This document shows positions 1 to 9,582 of a stretch of DNA of 64,000 bases, piece after piece; positions within the stretch are counted from its first letter, which is position 1; the number at the start of each line of letters is the position of its first letter. Made by a program: the position numbers and the translations under genes. The notes under the pieces were generated by a model that searched no databases, was not told the DNA's origin, and was given only the letters and a program-made list of their open reading frames with translations. The stretch covers positions 1-64,000 of the forward strand of contig MPUH01000038.1 in the NCBI GenBank assembly GCA_001970955.1, written 5' to 3'. Origin of the DNA: Stentor coeruleus. Lineage: Eukaryota > Ciliophora > Heterotrichea > Heterotrichida > Stentoridae.

Positions 1-1822
1 AATAAATATCTTCATATGATGAAATATGAAATCCTGTTTCTAAACTTGGCCATTTACTAGATTCTGATGTGAAAACAGAAGGTGTGAATTTATAAGAAAT
101 TATTGACGGACTTGTACCTCTTAGAATATAATCTGATGATTTAGTTTCTACAGGAATAAAAGCACTACTATATTCTAAGGGTATTGAAGATGTGGATGAA
201 ATATTAACACCTAAATAGCTAGCATAGCTTGATTTTTCACGCATTTCGATATAAATTGAGCTTATAGAAGTTTTTAAACTTAACCCAGTAAAATGGATAT
301 TTACATGACAGTTATTGTTTTCCATAATACATGTTAAACGAATAGAATCATAATCTAGGCCATCTGTTGTATATAAAATATCAGAAACACATGAATTGTT
401 GTATTCGCATATTCCTCCGTATATATAAAAAGTTGTATTTACTTCTACTGATTTACCGATAATATCATAGTTAAGGGCGATTGTTGGGATAAGAGTTTTT
501 ATTTCTGTTATGTTATCTAGACTATAAGAAAGCATTGCGGCAATCGCTGTAACTATAGCTGCGAATATGAAAAACAAAGAAAAAAGTCCTCCAGTATTTG
601 TTTTTATATTCATTATAGGCTTTCCCAAAGTGTGACTATGACTTGACGTAAACAAATCAAACAAATTCAATTTATCCCAAAAATTATGAATAAAAGCAAC
701 GCTTATAAACACAAAAAAGCATAACCCTAGAATTGTATACCACATATTTGAAACTGCAATAGAAATAAAACTTTTAGGTCCTTCATAAGCTTGAGGTTGT
801 ATATTACTAGGCGAAAGATCTCCAATTATATTCTCATAACTACTTGATCCTATTGGACATTTTTTCCCTGCAGGACATTGAATACAATAAACAGCTCCTT
901 CTATATCAGAATAGTATCCTGAAGCACAAGGAATACATTGTTCAATACTTGTTGCAGCTAAAGTATCTGAATATTTCCCTTTAGGACATGGGATACATGA
1001 GCCACTAAAATAATAAGTCCCTTGTTCACAAGGTGTACAGTAAGGAAGTATTGTCCCTGGACTACAATCAATTAACCCATCTTGTGAGTTTAATAATTTT
1101 GTGAATTTAAAAAAAGTGTTTGTTGCAGTATTAGTAAGCTTGCATGTATGCATCGATGTACCACCACCGAATACATATAAAGCATTTGAGTAATGAGAAA
1201 CTGAATGACCGTATAATGAAATTTCTTGAATCATAGTAGTGTTATAATTAAAATTATAGTCGCTAAATTCTATAATTGTTACATTGTCAATAACTAATTT
1301 GTCCCAGAATGATCCAAAAATCATGTATAAATGGTTTTCAGTTACTGCAATACCGGTTTCTGATAGTCCGAAATAATCACTATATAAGACTACTTTGCCA
1401 GCTTCAGCATTCCCATCATTATCAATTTTAAAATTTATCAAATAAAAATTAGGATAGTTCCAAAACGTTGATCCTCCAATAGCATTCATTATTATATATT
1501 CAGGATAAATCTCAAGCCAGCAACTGTGTCTTATTAACTCATAATAAAAAACTTTCATACTTGCTAAAGTATACTTTTCATTAACGAAATCATAAATCCA
1601 AAGCTCATTAAATCCTTTTTCTAAGTCTTGTCCTCCAAATATATAATATTTGTAATTATTATAAGTCATACAAGCTGAATGTCTTGGTGAAGGACTATCT
1701 CCAATTACAGGAGCTTTAACCCATGTCATATATGCTTCTTGAAAAAAAAACAAGTCATTGAAATTATCTTTTCCATTAGTACCACCATATATGGCAAAGC
1801 TGTTTCCAGAATATTTTGTACA
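1..1822 (-). CDS. Kelch-like / Cys-rich multipass surface protein, partial at both ends
   Basis: One frame stays open for 607 codons and runs off the left edge. In order it holds kelch-like blocks (FAIYGGTN, YYIFGGQD..ELWIYD, LYVFGGGT), then a Cys-rich stretch with four CxxC steps (CTPC, CIPC, CIPC, CIQC; about 1070-860) like GCC2/GCC3 ephrin-receptor-type repeats, then two hydrophobic helices (about 745-680 and 595-535) and a further non-hydrophobic region. This looks like a ciliate surface protein with an ectodomain and several membrane spans. The 5' end is odd: a TAA (1823-1825) precedes the first open codon, no ATG serves the frame, and a signal-peptide-like stretch sits just upstream in another frame (1840-1929). 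No 15- or 16-nt intron I could find joins the two, so this is either a damaged copy or a sequence error. A near-identical tail copy lies at 3294-3846. Confidence 0.6.
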
Positions 1823-1836
1823 TTAGAATGCTTTAT

Positions 1837-1929
1837 TTAAGTTGAAAAATCAACAAAACTTAAACTTTCATGCAAGCTTATAGTTATTAAAATAATTATT
1901 ATATAAAAGCAATTAAATTTTGATAGCGT
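1837..1929 (-). other. Signal-peptide-like coding remnant upstream of the kelch gene
   Basis: On the minus strand this reads a short polar start, a run of hydrophobic residues (FYIIIILITISL) and then HESLSFVDFST before TAA. It looks like a signal peptide placed where the kelch gene should begin. It is in a different frame from the kelch ORF and has no ATG in its frame. Joining it would need a shift of 2 mod 3, which a 15- or 16-nt intron does not give. Confidence 0.35.
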
Positions 1930-2814
1930 CAAAAATTCTCCATAAGAAAAACAATTAATATCGTGTTATGTATATACAATAATTTTTTATCTTATCAGCC
2001 TTAGGGAAATTTTATAAGATAATTTAGTATAAAGAAGCTATTCTTTTAATCAGTTAATAAAATTATATCAGAAGGCAAACTATGTATAATTGAATGCTAA
2101 AATCATAACTATGCCAGATTGCAGATTAAGTGTGAAAATTATTTTTTTACACTGAACAGCCTTCAAATATCATAATTCCAATATGATTCAAAAGCCTGGA
2201 GACTTAATTTTCTATGTCATCATACTAACAAATATGTCATTTTATTATATAGAATAATCCTATGTAAAATTACATAGTAAATATTATAATTTAAGCGTAT
2301 AAGCTTTAAAACATATCTGATACTTAATTTTATCTAAATGCATGAGTTATGCTTTATATAATAAACAATTTTTTTTTCTAGCTTTATTTTTTTTTGAAAT
2401 ATTGACGAATAATATCTTGCTTCCTAAGATCAGCATATAAGTCTGGGTTAAATTTGAAAACTTGCGTTAATACATGATTTTTGTAAGTAGATTTTACAAA
2501 GAAGTGAATTCATCAATTTTCCTAGATATCTTCATGAAATATAATAAGATCCTATATAGAATATGAAAATAATTTACTTGTATTAATTTACACTAAAAAA
2601 GTATTCATTAAAAAAATTTTTTTGGATTTAAGTATATTTATAAACTACTAAAGTATTGAAGTTATTATTGAAAACATTAACATAAATAATTTATGTAGGC
2701 TATTATTTAGACTAATTAAAGCTTTTATAAAGAAAATTCTTATTGTTGTGGTTGTGAAATTTAAGCAAGAATGAATTTTGTTACTTTTTTTCTTTATTTT
2801 TCATTCTCTGCGCT
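1930..2814. other. AT-rich intergenic stretch
   Basis: No long ORF on either strand. The only coding-like piece is a 42-codon open end on the minus strand at 2384-2510 (FKFNPDLYADLRKQDIIRQYF, then KKK and stop). It has no ATG and may be a gene relic or chance. Nothing else recognised. Confidence 0.4.
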
Positions 2815-3075
2815 CACTTTTAAGTTGAGTAATATATTGAATTTTTTTTGAATTTTTTTTATTATGATAAACTTCTAAAGCTTTTAGAAAAGCATAACGC
2901 TCCCGGAAGCTCAAGCCAAAATATAATTCCATATATGTTTTTTAAAAATACAAACAGTTAAATATTTTATATATTTGTGTCTGTATTCTTGCATCGATTT
3001 TTTTTATACTAATAAGCTCTTAAATAAACTTGATATTGCATTTTCTGTATATTTTTTTAGTTTGGAACTATTTAA
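2815..3075 (-). pseudogene. Decayed copy of the kelch/Cys-rich protein's C-terminal exon
   Basis: The plus-strand text here aligns by eye with 3430-3640 of the neighbouring tail copy. Shared anchors are tgtgtctg-attc-tg-atc and ctcttaaataaac-tga, with a looser match around the membrane-helix part (aaagcataacgctccc against aaagctcattataactcc). The frame is destroyed by many substitutions and indels, so it is much older than the 3294-3846 copy. The short plus-strand ORF overlapping it (2975-3157) is not credible as a gene. Confidence 0.5.
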
Positions 3076-3293
3076 AGTTATTAACTTCAAACTATTTTTA
3101 TTTTCCCTTCTCAAGGGTCAAAGTAATTCCCTTAAGCTTTTTGCATATTTCATATAAACCCTTAATCTCTTAATATTTCAGCACAATTGCTAAAAAAATA
3201 TATGCAAAAGAAAGCTTAAATAATCAATAAGCTGCAATTTACCCCCATATAATTACTTAAAAGAATTAAACTTTAGGCTTGATGAAACTAAAT

Positions 3294-3846
3294 CTATATT
3301 GTTGTATTTGTAATTTTGATATGAGGATAAACTTTATTCTCTTTATTACTTTTAGTCTTACCTTTCCATTCTCCTAATTCTCCAAATTCGCCTTTAAGTC
3401 TATTCATATTCTTGTTAATCAAACTTAAAGCAATTTTTTTATTCTTTTTATCCTGAGATTTATTCACAATAATTTCAGAAAAGCTCATTATAACTCCGAA
3501 ACTTCCCATAAGACCAAATATAGATCCTAATAAGCTTCCTATAAATACAAAAAGCGAACTGTTTAATAACCTCTGTGTCTGCATTCCTGTATCACTTTTT
3601 ACTATATTTATTAACGCTCTTAAATAAACCTGAGTATTTACCCTAAATAATTTTTACATTTTTTGTGTTGCAACAGAACCTATTGTTATATCTTCATATG
3701 ATGAAATATGAAATCCTGTTTCTAAACTTGGCCATTTACTAGATTCTGATATAAAAACAGAAGGTGTGAATTTATAAGAAATTATTGATGGACTTGCACC
3801 TCTTAGAATATGATCTGATGATTTAGTTTCTACAGGACTAAAAGAA
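3294..3846 (-). pseudogene. Truncated tail copy of the kelch/Cys-rich surface protein, with intact intron
   Basis: The minus strand reads a tail almost identical to that of the gene at 1-1822 (5 differences in about 150 bp between 8-160 and 3692-3843). It continues across a 15-nt intron (3643-3657) into VNTQVYLRALIN, a hydrophobic helix (LFVFIGSLLGSIFGLMGSFG) and a basic tail ending in TAG. Homology stops abruptly near 3846, so the kelch, Cys-rich and first membrane parts are missing and there is no start. The intron still splices in frame, which points to a recent partial duplication. It shows what the missing C-terminus of the left-edge gene probably looks like: one more membrane helix and a basic cytosolic end. 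Confidence 0.65.
3643..3657 (-). other. 15-nt intron (kelch tail copy)
   Basis: The sense sequence is gtaaaaattatttag, with GT..AG ends and A at position 10. It contains an in-frame TAA; removing it gives QKM-VNTQVYLR and reopens the frame to the end of the copy. Confidence 0.75.
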
Positions 3847-4572
3847 TCAAAAAATATAAATATACTTGCAATCTATATTAAACCCTATATTCCCAAGACA
3901 AATTCAACCAATTTTGAAGTGTTTTTTCTTTAATCAATAAGCTATTCTATTATTAAATTACATGATAAAAATCACTTTAGTAGATAAGTTGTGCTTCCTT
4001 ATCTTAGTTTATTCTATATGAAAAAAATATAATCCAAAAAAAAAATGACTGCATCATATAAAAAACGTAAAGAACTTTGAAAAATAACTATATATTTTCA
4101 AAAACCTATATTTTTTATCATAAACTTAATTCTCATAGTTATTATATTCAATGAAAGCACTTTAAAAGTATTTCTTCTAAATCTTCACCTGCCTAACTCA
4201 TTTCTAAGCTCATTCATTTTTTCTAATCATATTTATTCTAATCGTTTTAGTTTTCTTGCCTTCATAATTATAATCTATTCCCAAAAAAACATAAAAAATA
4301 TTTTATCATCAACCTTAGCCTAAATCCCTCAAATCTAAAAATTTCTTAAGCCAAAAGTTTAAATCTCCACACAATCTAGACACTCACCAACCTCAAAAAA
4401 ATCCCTAAATCCTCATACCAACACTAGAAAAACCACAAAACTCAGGCACAAGCATCAAATATTTTATGGCTGATTCAAGCACAAGTTTCTTTTTATTGTT
4501 GTTATTGTTGTAATTATCACTATTATAAATAAAAGAAAAGCTAATAACCATAATACCATATTCAAATATAAT
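3847..4572. other. Intergenic, upstream of the ankyrin gene
   Basis: No ORF of note. From about 4170 the plus strand becomes C-rich and G-poor, as it does before most plus-strand genes in this window. Confidence 0.5.
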
Positions 4573-5037
4573 ATGGGTTGTTCTGAGTCAAAGGTATTCG
4601 TAAAAAAAGGGCTCACAGACAGTGTCCTTTTCTCATCAAATCTTCAGTCTTTGATTTATAATGCAATATCAAGCGATGACCTTCCTAAATTTCAACAAAT
4701 AATAGACAATGGCTTTAATATTAACTATAAACTCCCATTATACAATAGCAGAACAGCTCTTCATATTGCTGCTGAAACAAACTCAATAAGCATACTTTTG
4801 TTTCTCATAAAGCAAGGGGTTAATATAGAAATTGAAGATGAATTAGGTCTAACACCTATTTTCATAGCTGCTATGAAAAACAATAAAAATTGTGTTTACT
4901 ATTTAGAGCTTGCTGGGGCAAATTCGAATATAGTCAGTAATGCTTATTGTAATTTGGAAGATATTTCGATTGAAAAAAGGAGGAAAAGGGAGGAGATTAG
5001 GGGTAGGAGAAGGAGTGTTTCAGTTAAGATTTGTTAA
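4573..5037 (+). CDS. Small ankyrin-repeat protein with N-terminal acylation signal
   Basis: 154 aa. It begins MGCSESK: Gly2 with Ser6 is a classical N-myristoylation context, and Cys3 could be palmitoylated, so a membrane-anchored protein is likely. Residues about 30-120 form two to three ankyrin repeats (SRTALHIAAETNSISILLFLIKQGVNIEIED; LGLTPIFIAAMKNNKNCVYYLELAGAN), preceded by a helical half repeat. The C-terminus is strongly basic (EKRRKREEIRGRRRS). Ankyrin repeats bind proteins, and no partner is indicated here. The gene stands alone, with a C-rich 5' flank and a G-rich 3' flank. The specific function is unknown. Confidence 0.85.
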   Translation: MGCSESKVFVKKGLTDSVLFSSNLQSLIYNAISSDDLPKFQQIIDNGFNINYKLPLYNSRTALHIAAETNSISILLFLIKQGVNIEIEDELGLTPIFIAAMKNNKNCVYYLELAGANSNIVSNAYCNLEDISIEKRRKREEIRGRRRSVSVKIC

Positions 5038-6314
5038 AATGCTTAATAAATTAGGAATTAAATTTTAGAAATTTTTTGTTGTGTTTTGGAAATTGGTTTA
5101 TTTCAGTAAGTTAAATTATGGAAGATGGGTTTGTTTAGAAAATTTTTAGTTTTTATGGAAAGAGAAGGTAGAGTTTTGTAGGGTAATGTGAAGAAGGTAG
5201 AAAAGGATTATTGGAAATTTTGTGAGGAAAAAATTATACTGAAAAATTTACTGTATAAAAAAAAATATTGTAAGAAGGTTGATTTGGTTTGGGATATTAG
5301 GAATTTTATGAGTGTTATAGTTTATTTATGATATTTTATAAAAGAATTTTTACTTTAGAGTTTTAAACCATGAAACTTTGTTTTGATTTTTGAATTGAAG
5401 TTATGATCAAGGCTTTTATATGAGGTTTTTTATTGATATTTGCATGGAATTTTTAATTGTATATTTGTTTTATATATGCTTTGATTTTTTAATATTTGCA
5501 AATCTTTATAAAATTGTATTTATTAATAGTGTTTTTTAGTATAAAACTATCTTAATTTCATCTAAAAATCATATTAAAAACTCTAAAATTTCAAGACGAC
5601 ATTAATTCAAAAAAACTCAAATCATGCTCTGACCACAGCACCATTTTCCACAAAATACTTATTTCCACATCTAATTATTCAGCAAAACCTTAACCCTAAA
5701 AAATTATCATCCTTTATCTCAATCGCCAAAATTCATCTAAAAAGTTCACAATTAGTCTTCTAAAAGCAAAGAAAATCTAAAATAAAGCAAATTTCATAAA
5801 AAACCCTCTTATCACAACTATTACCTAATAAATGAATTTACTTAAGAAAATTTTACAATATTTACCTAGATCCAATAGTAAAATCAAACCAAAATAAGAC
5901 AAAATTCCTCCAACAGCCAGTCAACTACAAAGCAAAAACGATAGACAGTCTCTCTAAACCTATTAGCATTAAATCCTTAATAAAATATAACTATATGAAA
6001 ATACTCTTTTTATATTTATTATTCATTAAAAATTTTCTTGATTAGAGTCAATATTCAAGCAATTTAAAACACATGATAACCAACTTACTGCTTAAATAAG
6101 TATTCTTATAGCATAAATCCAATCAAAAGACATAACTCATCCATGATATCCAAAACTTCAAACCTCAATCAAAAAATCAAAACTCAGCTAATAATTATAT
6201 ATAAAAAGTCCAATTCTATAATAAATCCATTCATAAAATTCATCCTTAATCCAAATCACATAAAAAACCTCATTAAAATAATCAACTATATATCAAATCT
6301 AAAATACAATATAA
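5038..6314. other. Intergenic between the ankyrin gene and PRMT5
   Basis: About 5040-5340 is G-rich and C-poor on the plus strand (3' flank of the ankyrin gene); about 5560-6300 is C-rich and G-poor (5' flank of PRMT5). An ORF at 6143-6358 that overlaps the PRMT5 start is low-complexity N/I/K text and is rejected. Nothing else seen. Confidence 0.5.
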
Positions 6315-8280
6315 ATGTTTGTTTGCAAGGATTTCCCCTGGCAGCTTTATGTGGGTAAAGACTATTCTGTAAACAACAGTTTGCGAGCTGAACTTGAAAG
6401 TAGTTTCACCAAGCAGTTAGATTTTATCCGAGTTCCTTTAGTTCATCCAAGATATAGCCAGCATCATAATATACAAAGAACTCAACCTATGACCAGATCT
6501 GATTCATGTCTAAGTTCACAACAATGGAACAANAAAGAACTCAACCTATGACCAGATCTGATTCATGTCTAAGTTCACAACAATGGAACAACTGTATACA
6601 GGGGAAATGTACAAGTGAAATCAATCCTGACAATGCAAATCCAGAAATCAGAGCCAAATGGGAAAATGTTATGATAAATGAAATCAGATGGGGAATNACT
6701 GTATACAGGGGAAATGTACAAGTGAAATCAATCCTGACAATGCAAATCCAGAAATCAGAGCTAAATGGGAAAATGTTATGATAAATGAAATCAGATGGGG
6801 AACACATCTTGGGGTTAATACAATAATATTAACATGTCCAAAAGGTCAGAATGATAATTTCGCTAGGATTTTGAACCAGTATTTAGAAAAAGGACTTTAT
6901 TATCAGAAAATACTTATACAAGTCAGCAATGCTTCATGGGAAGATTGGAACTCTTTAAGACTTAAATGTGGCCCATCAACAGCTCTTGGAGTCAGTCTTG
7001 TTATAGACTCATTGATCTCTCCATGGGAAATACAAAGATGGCATGGTGAACCTATACACACAATATACCTTCCAAGAGGGGTTTTTATTAATAACAAAGA
7101 TGGTTATCCGATACTTCCAAAAGATCTTCAAGTATTCGTGCAAAGTCTTTTTAAACTTAAATCAAATGTTGTGATCGGCCCTTGTCGTGATCCAGAGCAA
7201 ATCCGTGGCTATGTTTGTTATTTATTTAAAAATCAACCCCCAGTAACTTTTAAATAGCTTACCCAACTACAGAATTTTTCCTTTGAATTCTGGGATGTTT
7301 CTCAAATCCCTTTACAACCATTAATGCATAATCTTGAAAGTGCGACTTATGAAATTTTTGAAAAAGATCCAATAAAATATTCCCTTTATGAAGAAGCTAT
7401 ATATTTAGCATTAAAAGATCATCCTGAATTTTCTATTATTATGGTTGTTGGTGCTGGAAGAGGACCTATAGTAAAAGCTGCACTTAGAGCATCAAAAAGA
7501 GCCTTAAGGAAAACATTAGTCTATGCTTTAGATAAAAATCCAAATGCTATAGTCACTCTATATAATCTATTAAGTAAAGAATATATAGGAACTGAATGGA
7601 TACATGAAAATGTTAGGGTTATTGAAAGTGATATGAGATATTGGAACCCTGATGAAAAAGCTGATATTATTGTTAGTGAATTACTTGGGAGCTTTGGGGA
7701 TAATGAACTTGAACCTGAATGCTTGGAATGTGCGAAAAGGTTGTTGAAAGATAGTGGAATTAGTATTCCAAGTAAGTCGATTAATTATATTGCCCCACTT
7801 TCGACACAAAAGAATTGGACAAATGCTGTGACTAATCATAACTCAGCAGAAACTCCTTATGTTTGTATGCCGGCTAATGCTTTTATACCTGTGAAAAGTG
7901 TGAAGTGTTTTGAGTTTGAGTACCCAAGTACGAATACTAATCATAATAGGTTTTTCAAGCATAGTTTTTGTATTGAAAAAACTTTTACGGTTCATGGGTT
8001 TGTTGGGTACTTTGAAAGTGTTCTTTATGGTAATGTGCTTATGTCTATAAAACCAGAGACTCATTCTGAAGATATGCAGTCTTGGTTTCCTATGTATTTT
8101 CCTATAAAACAACCTATTTATGTTGATGGGGGGAATGTTGATGTTGCGATTTGGAGGTGTAGTAATAGTGAGAAAGTATGGTATGAGTGGGAAATTATTT
8201 TTCTTAAGGAAGGACAGATGAGAGCTACAAGTGGAATACATAACACAAATGGTAAAAACTATTGGATTGGGAAGGCTTAG
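6315..8280 (+). CDS. PRMT5: Protein arginine methyltransferase 5 (PRMT5), one 15-nt intron
   Basis: PRMT5 makes symmetric dimethylarginine on Sm, histone and other proteins. The N-terminal barrel shows VPLVHPRY, TRSD..SSQQWN and RWHGEPI..IYLP; the catalytic part shows PLQPLMHNLES, YEIFEKDPIKYS, the AdoMet motif GAGRGPIV, DKNPNA and SELLGSFGDNELEPE; the beta barrel ends with SWFPMYFPIKQPI and WRCSNSEKVWYEW. Both double-E-loop glutamates and the Phe of YEIFEKD that in human PRMT5 (F327) fixes symmetric specificity are present. An in-frame TAG at 7255 is the end of a 15-nt intron (7243-7257). Two N-flanked duplications (6475-6591, 6591-6802) shift the frame by 59 and 107 nt; collapsing both restores one frame from the ATG at 6315, giving about 595 aa, close to the usual 630. 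Confidence 0.95.
6475..6591. repeat. 58-bp duplication around N at 6533 (assembly join)
   Basis: 6475-6532 and 6534-6591 are identical and separated by one N, inside PRMT5. Collapsing 59 nt is needed to keep the PRMT5 frame, so this is an unmerged contig overlap. Confidence 0.9.
6591..6802. repeat. 105-bp duplication around N at 6697 (assembly join)
   Basis: 6591-6695 and 6698-6802 match except for one C/T difference (agagcc against agagct). Conserved PRMT5 protein sequence occurs only once after collapsing 107 nt. Confidence 0.9.
7243..7257 (+). other. 15-nt intron in PRMT5
   Basis: gtaacttttaaatag. It contains the in-frame TAG. Splicing gives NQPP-LTQLQNF, which aligns with the QNRPPPNAYELF region of animal PRMT5. 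Confidence 0.9.
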
Positions 8281-8643
8281 TTAGATAATAATTTATAGGA
8301 AAAACTTATAGATATGATGAAATCCATTCCCAAATCCCTAAACAAACCCTTCCCTCTATAAAAAAAGCATAACAAAAATCCATTTTCACAACCTAACCTA
8401 ATCCTAAACTCATCACCAGAATTTACTTTCTTACCAAAAAAGGAATATTTTCCCAGCAAACTTATTTTTCTCTCTTCAATCCTCCATCATCCTCCAAAAA
8501 CCCATTAAATTTTAATCATCCCAAAATCAAAAACCTCAACCCATTATCTTAAAAATATCATATCCCAAAATTTTCTTTATACAATAAACCCAATTTTCCT
8601 ATCATTTCCCTAACTTTTATCCCAGTTTTTCAGACTAAGAAAT
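8281..8643. other. Intergenic, C-rich 5' flank
   Basis: The plus strand is almost free of G and rich in C (for example cccaaatccctaaacaaacc), typical of 5' flanks here. No gene seen; a minus-strand ORF (8277-8459) is a product of the composition. Confidence 0.5.
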
Positions 8644-9555
8644 ATGGATTTTGTTCGAGAATATAAAATGGCAAAAGTGATCATGAACTTCTGGCACAAT
8701 CAAGACCAAATTAAAAGCAAAAACATTGATGGTATAAGAACTAGAGATTCTTCAAGCAACTTATTCTCTCCTAAAGATATCTCAAAAGTGCAAAAGTATA
8801 CAAGCAATTTCAAGGAATCTAGATCTTTCTATCCAGTTCCCAAGGGCAACTCAGCGTATTGTCTTGCGAAAAAAGCTGAATACATAGAAAAAGATCTCAC
8901 CAAAGCTGAAGCGCTATACAAGCAAGCAATAGAAGAAGGTGACAGGCCTGAAAGTGCTATAAAAGATTTAGCAGGGGTAATACATCAGCAAGGGAAGACT
9001 CTTGAAGCTATAGAAATCCTCAAACAGCACAAGTACCTTTTCTCCGAAGACCCAATAAAATACGAAAATCTCTTACAAAACCTCCGTCGCCAAGTAGTGC
9101 AAAAAGGAAACAGATTAAACAAGTATCTTAAAATATCCCCATTACCCTTAGATACAACCCGCGATTCCATATTAACATTTTTTACAAACTCTAAACGTAT
9201 ATCTGATATTGAACTTTATAATGAAGGATCTCATATATACGCTATATTAAAATTCTCAACTCATTCAGCAGCACGGAAAACTCTTGAAGGATTTCTTTGT
9301 TGGGATAATTATAAAGTTGATTGGGTGTCTATGACTGGAGATTTAGCAGGTAGTGCGAATTTCAAACGAGGGGATAATAAAAAAGATAGAGTTTTGTTTG
9401 TTTGTAAGGTATTTCATAGAGACCCGGAGTCACGGGTTTTTGTATTGCCGATTGAAAATGAACCTATTAAAGCTGATATTGAGGTTAGTGGAAATGAATT
9501 CAGAAAATTGATTGGTAAAGAGATTATGGAGCTTATAGAAAATCCTGATGTTTAA
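8644..9555 (+). CDS. TPR protein with C-terminal RRM-like domain
   Basis: 303 aa. Residues about 75-150 carry tandem helical repeats (AEALYKQAIEEGDRPESAIK; AGVIHQQGKTLEAIEILKQH) that fit TPRs and resemble the TPR block of plant MS5/SDI1-type proteins. Residues about 160-235 (YLKISPLPLDTTRDSILTFF .. SHIYAILKFSTHSAARKTLE) have the beta-alpha-beta spacing of a degenerate RRM. The last 60 residues are unassigned. A protein- and RNA-binding adaptor is a plausible inference, not shown. Its stop lies only 27 bp before the start of the next gene on the same strand. Confidence 0.75.
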   Translation: MDFVREYKMAKVIMNFWHNQDQIKSKNIDGIRTRDSSSNLFSPKDISKVQKYTSNFKESRSFYPVPKGNSAYCLAKKAEYIEKDLTKAEALYKQAIEEGDRPESAIKDLAGVIHQQGKTLEAIEILKQHKYLFSEDPIKYENLLQNLRRQVVQKGNRLNKYLKISPLPLDTTRDSILTFFTNSKRISDIELYNEGSHIYAILKFSTHSAARKTLEGFLCWDNYKVDWVSMTGDLAGSANFKRGDNKKDRVLFVCKVFHRDPESRVFVLPIENEPIKADIEVSGNEFRKLIGKEIMELIENPDV

Positions 9556-9582
9556 TAATAATAATTTGCTTTTAACATAAAA

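Noticed and set aside
6143-6358. ORF overlapping the start of PRMT5
   Set aside because: N/I/K-rich chance text in a C-rich 5' flank; the PRMT5 frame at 6315 is supported by homology.
7255-7257. In-frame TAG in PRMT5 as a reassigned codon or pseudogene mark
   Set aside because: It is the last three bases of a 15-nt GT..AG intron with A at position 10.
7609-7620. tgttaggg-like telomere-repeat or telomerase-template motif
   Set aside because: It codes ENVRVIES in PRMT5; no second copy and no RNA context.
7843-8241. 132-codon minus-strand ORF
   Set aside because: Antisense shadow of the PRMT5 catalytic domain.
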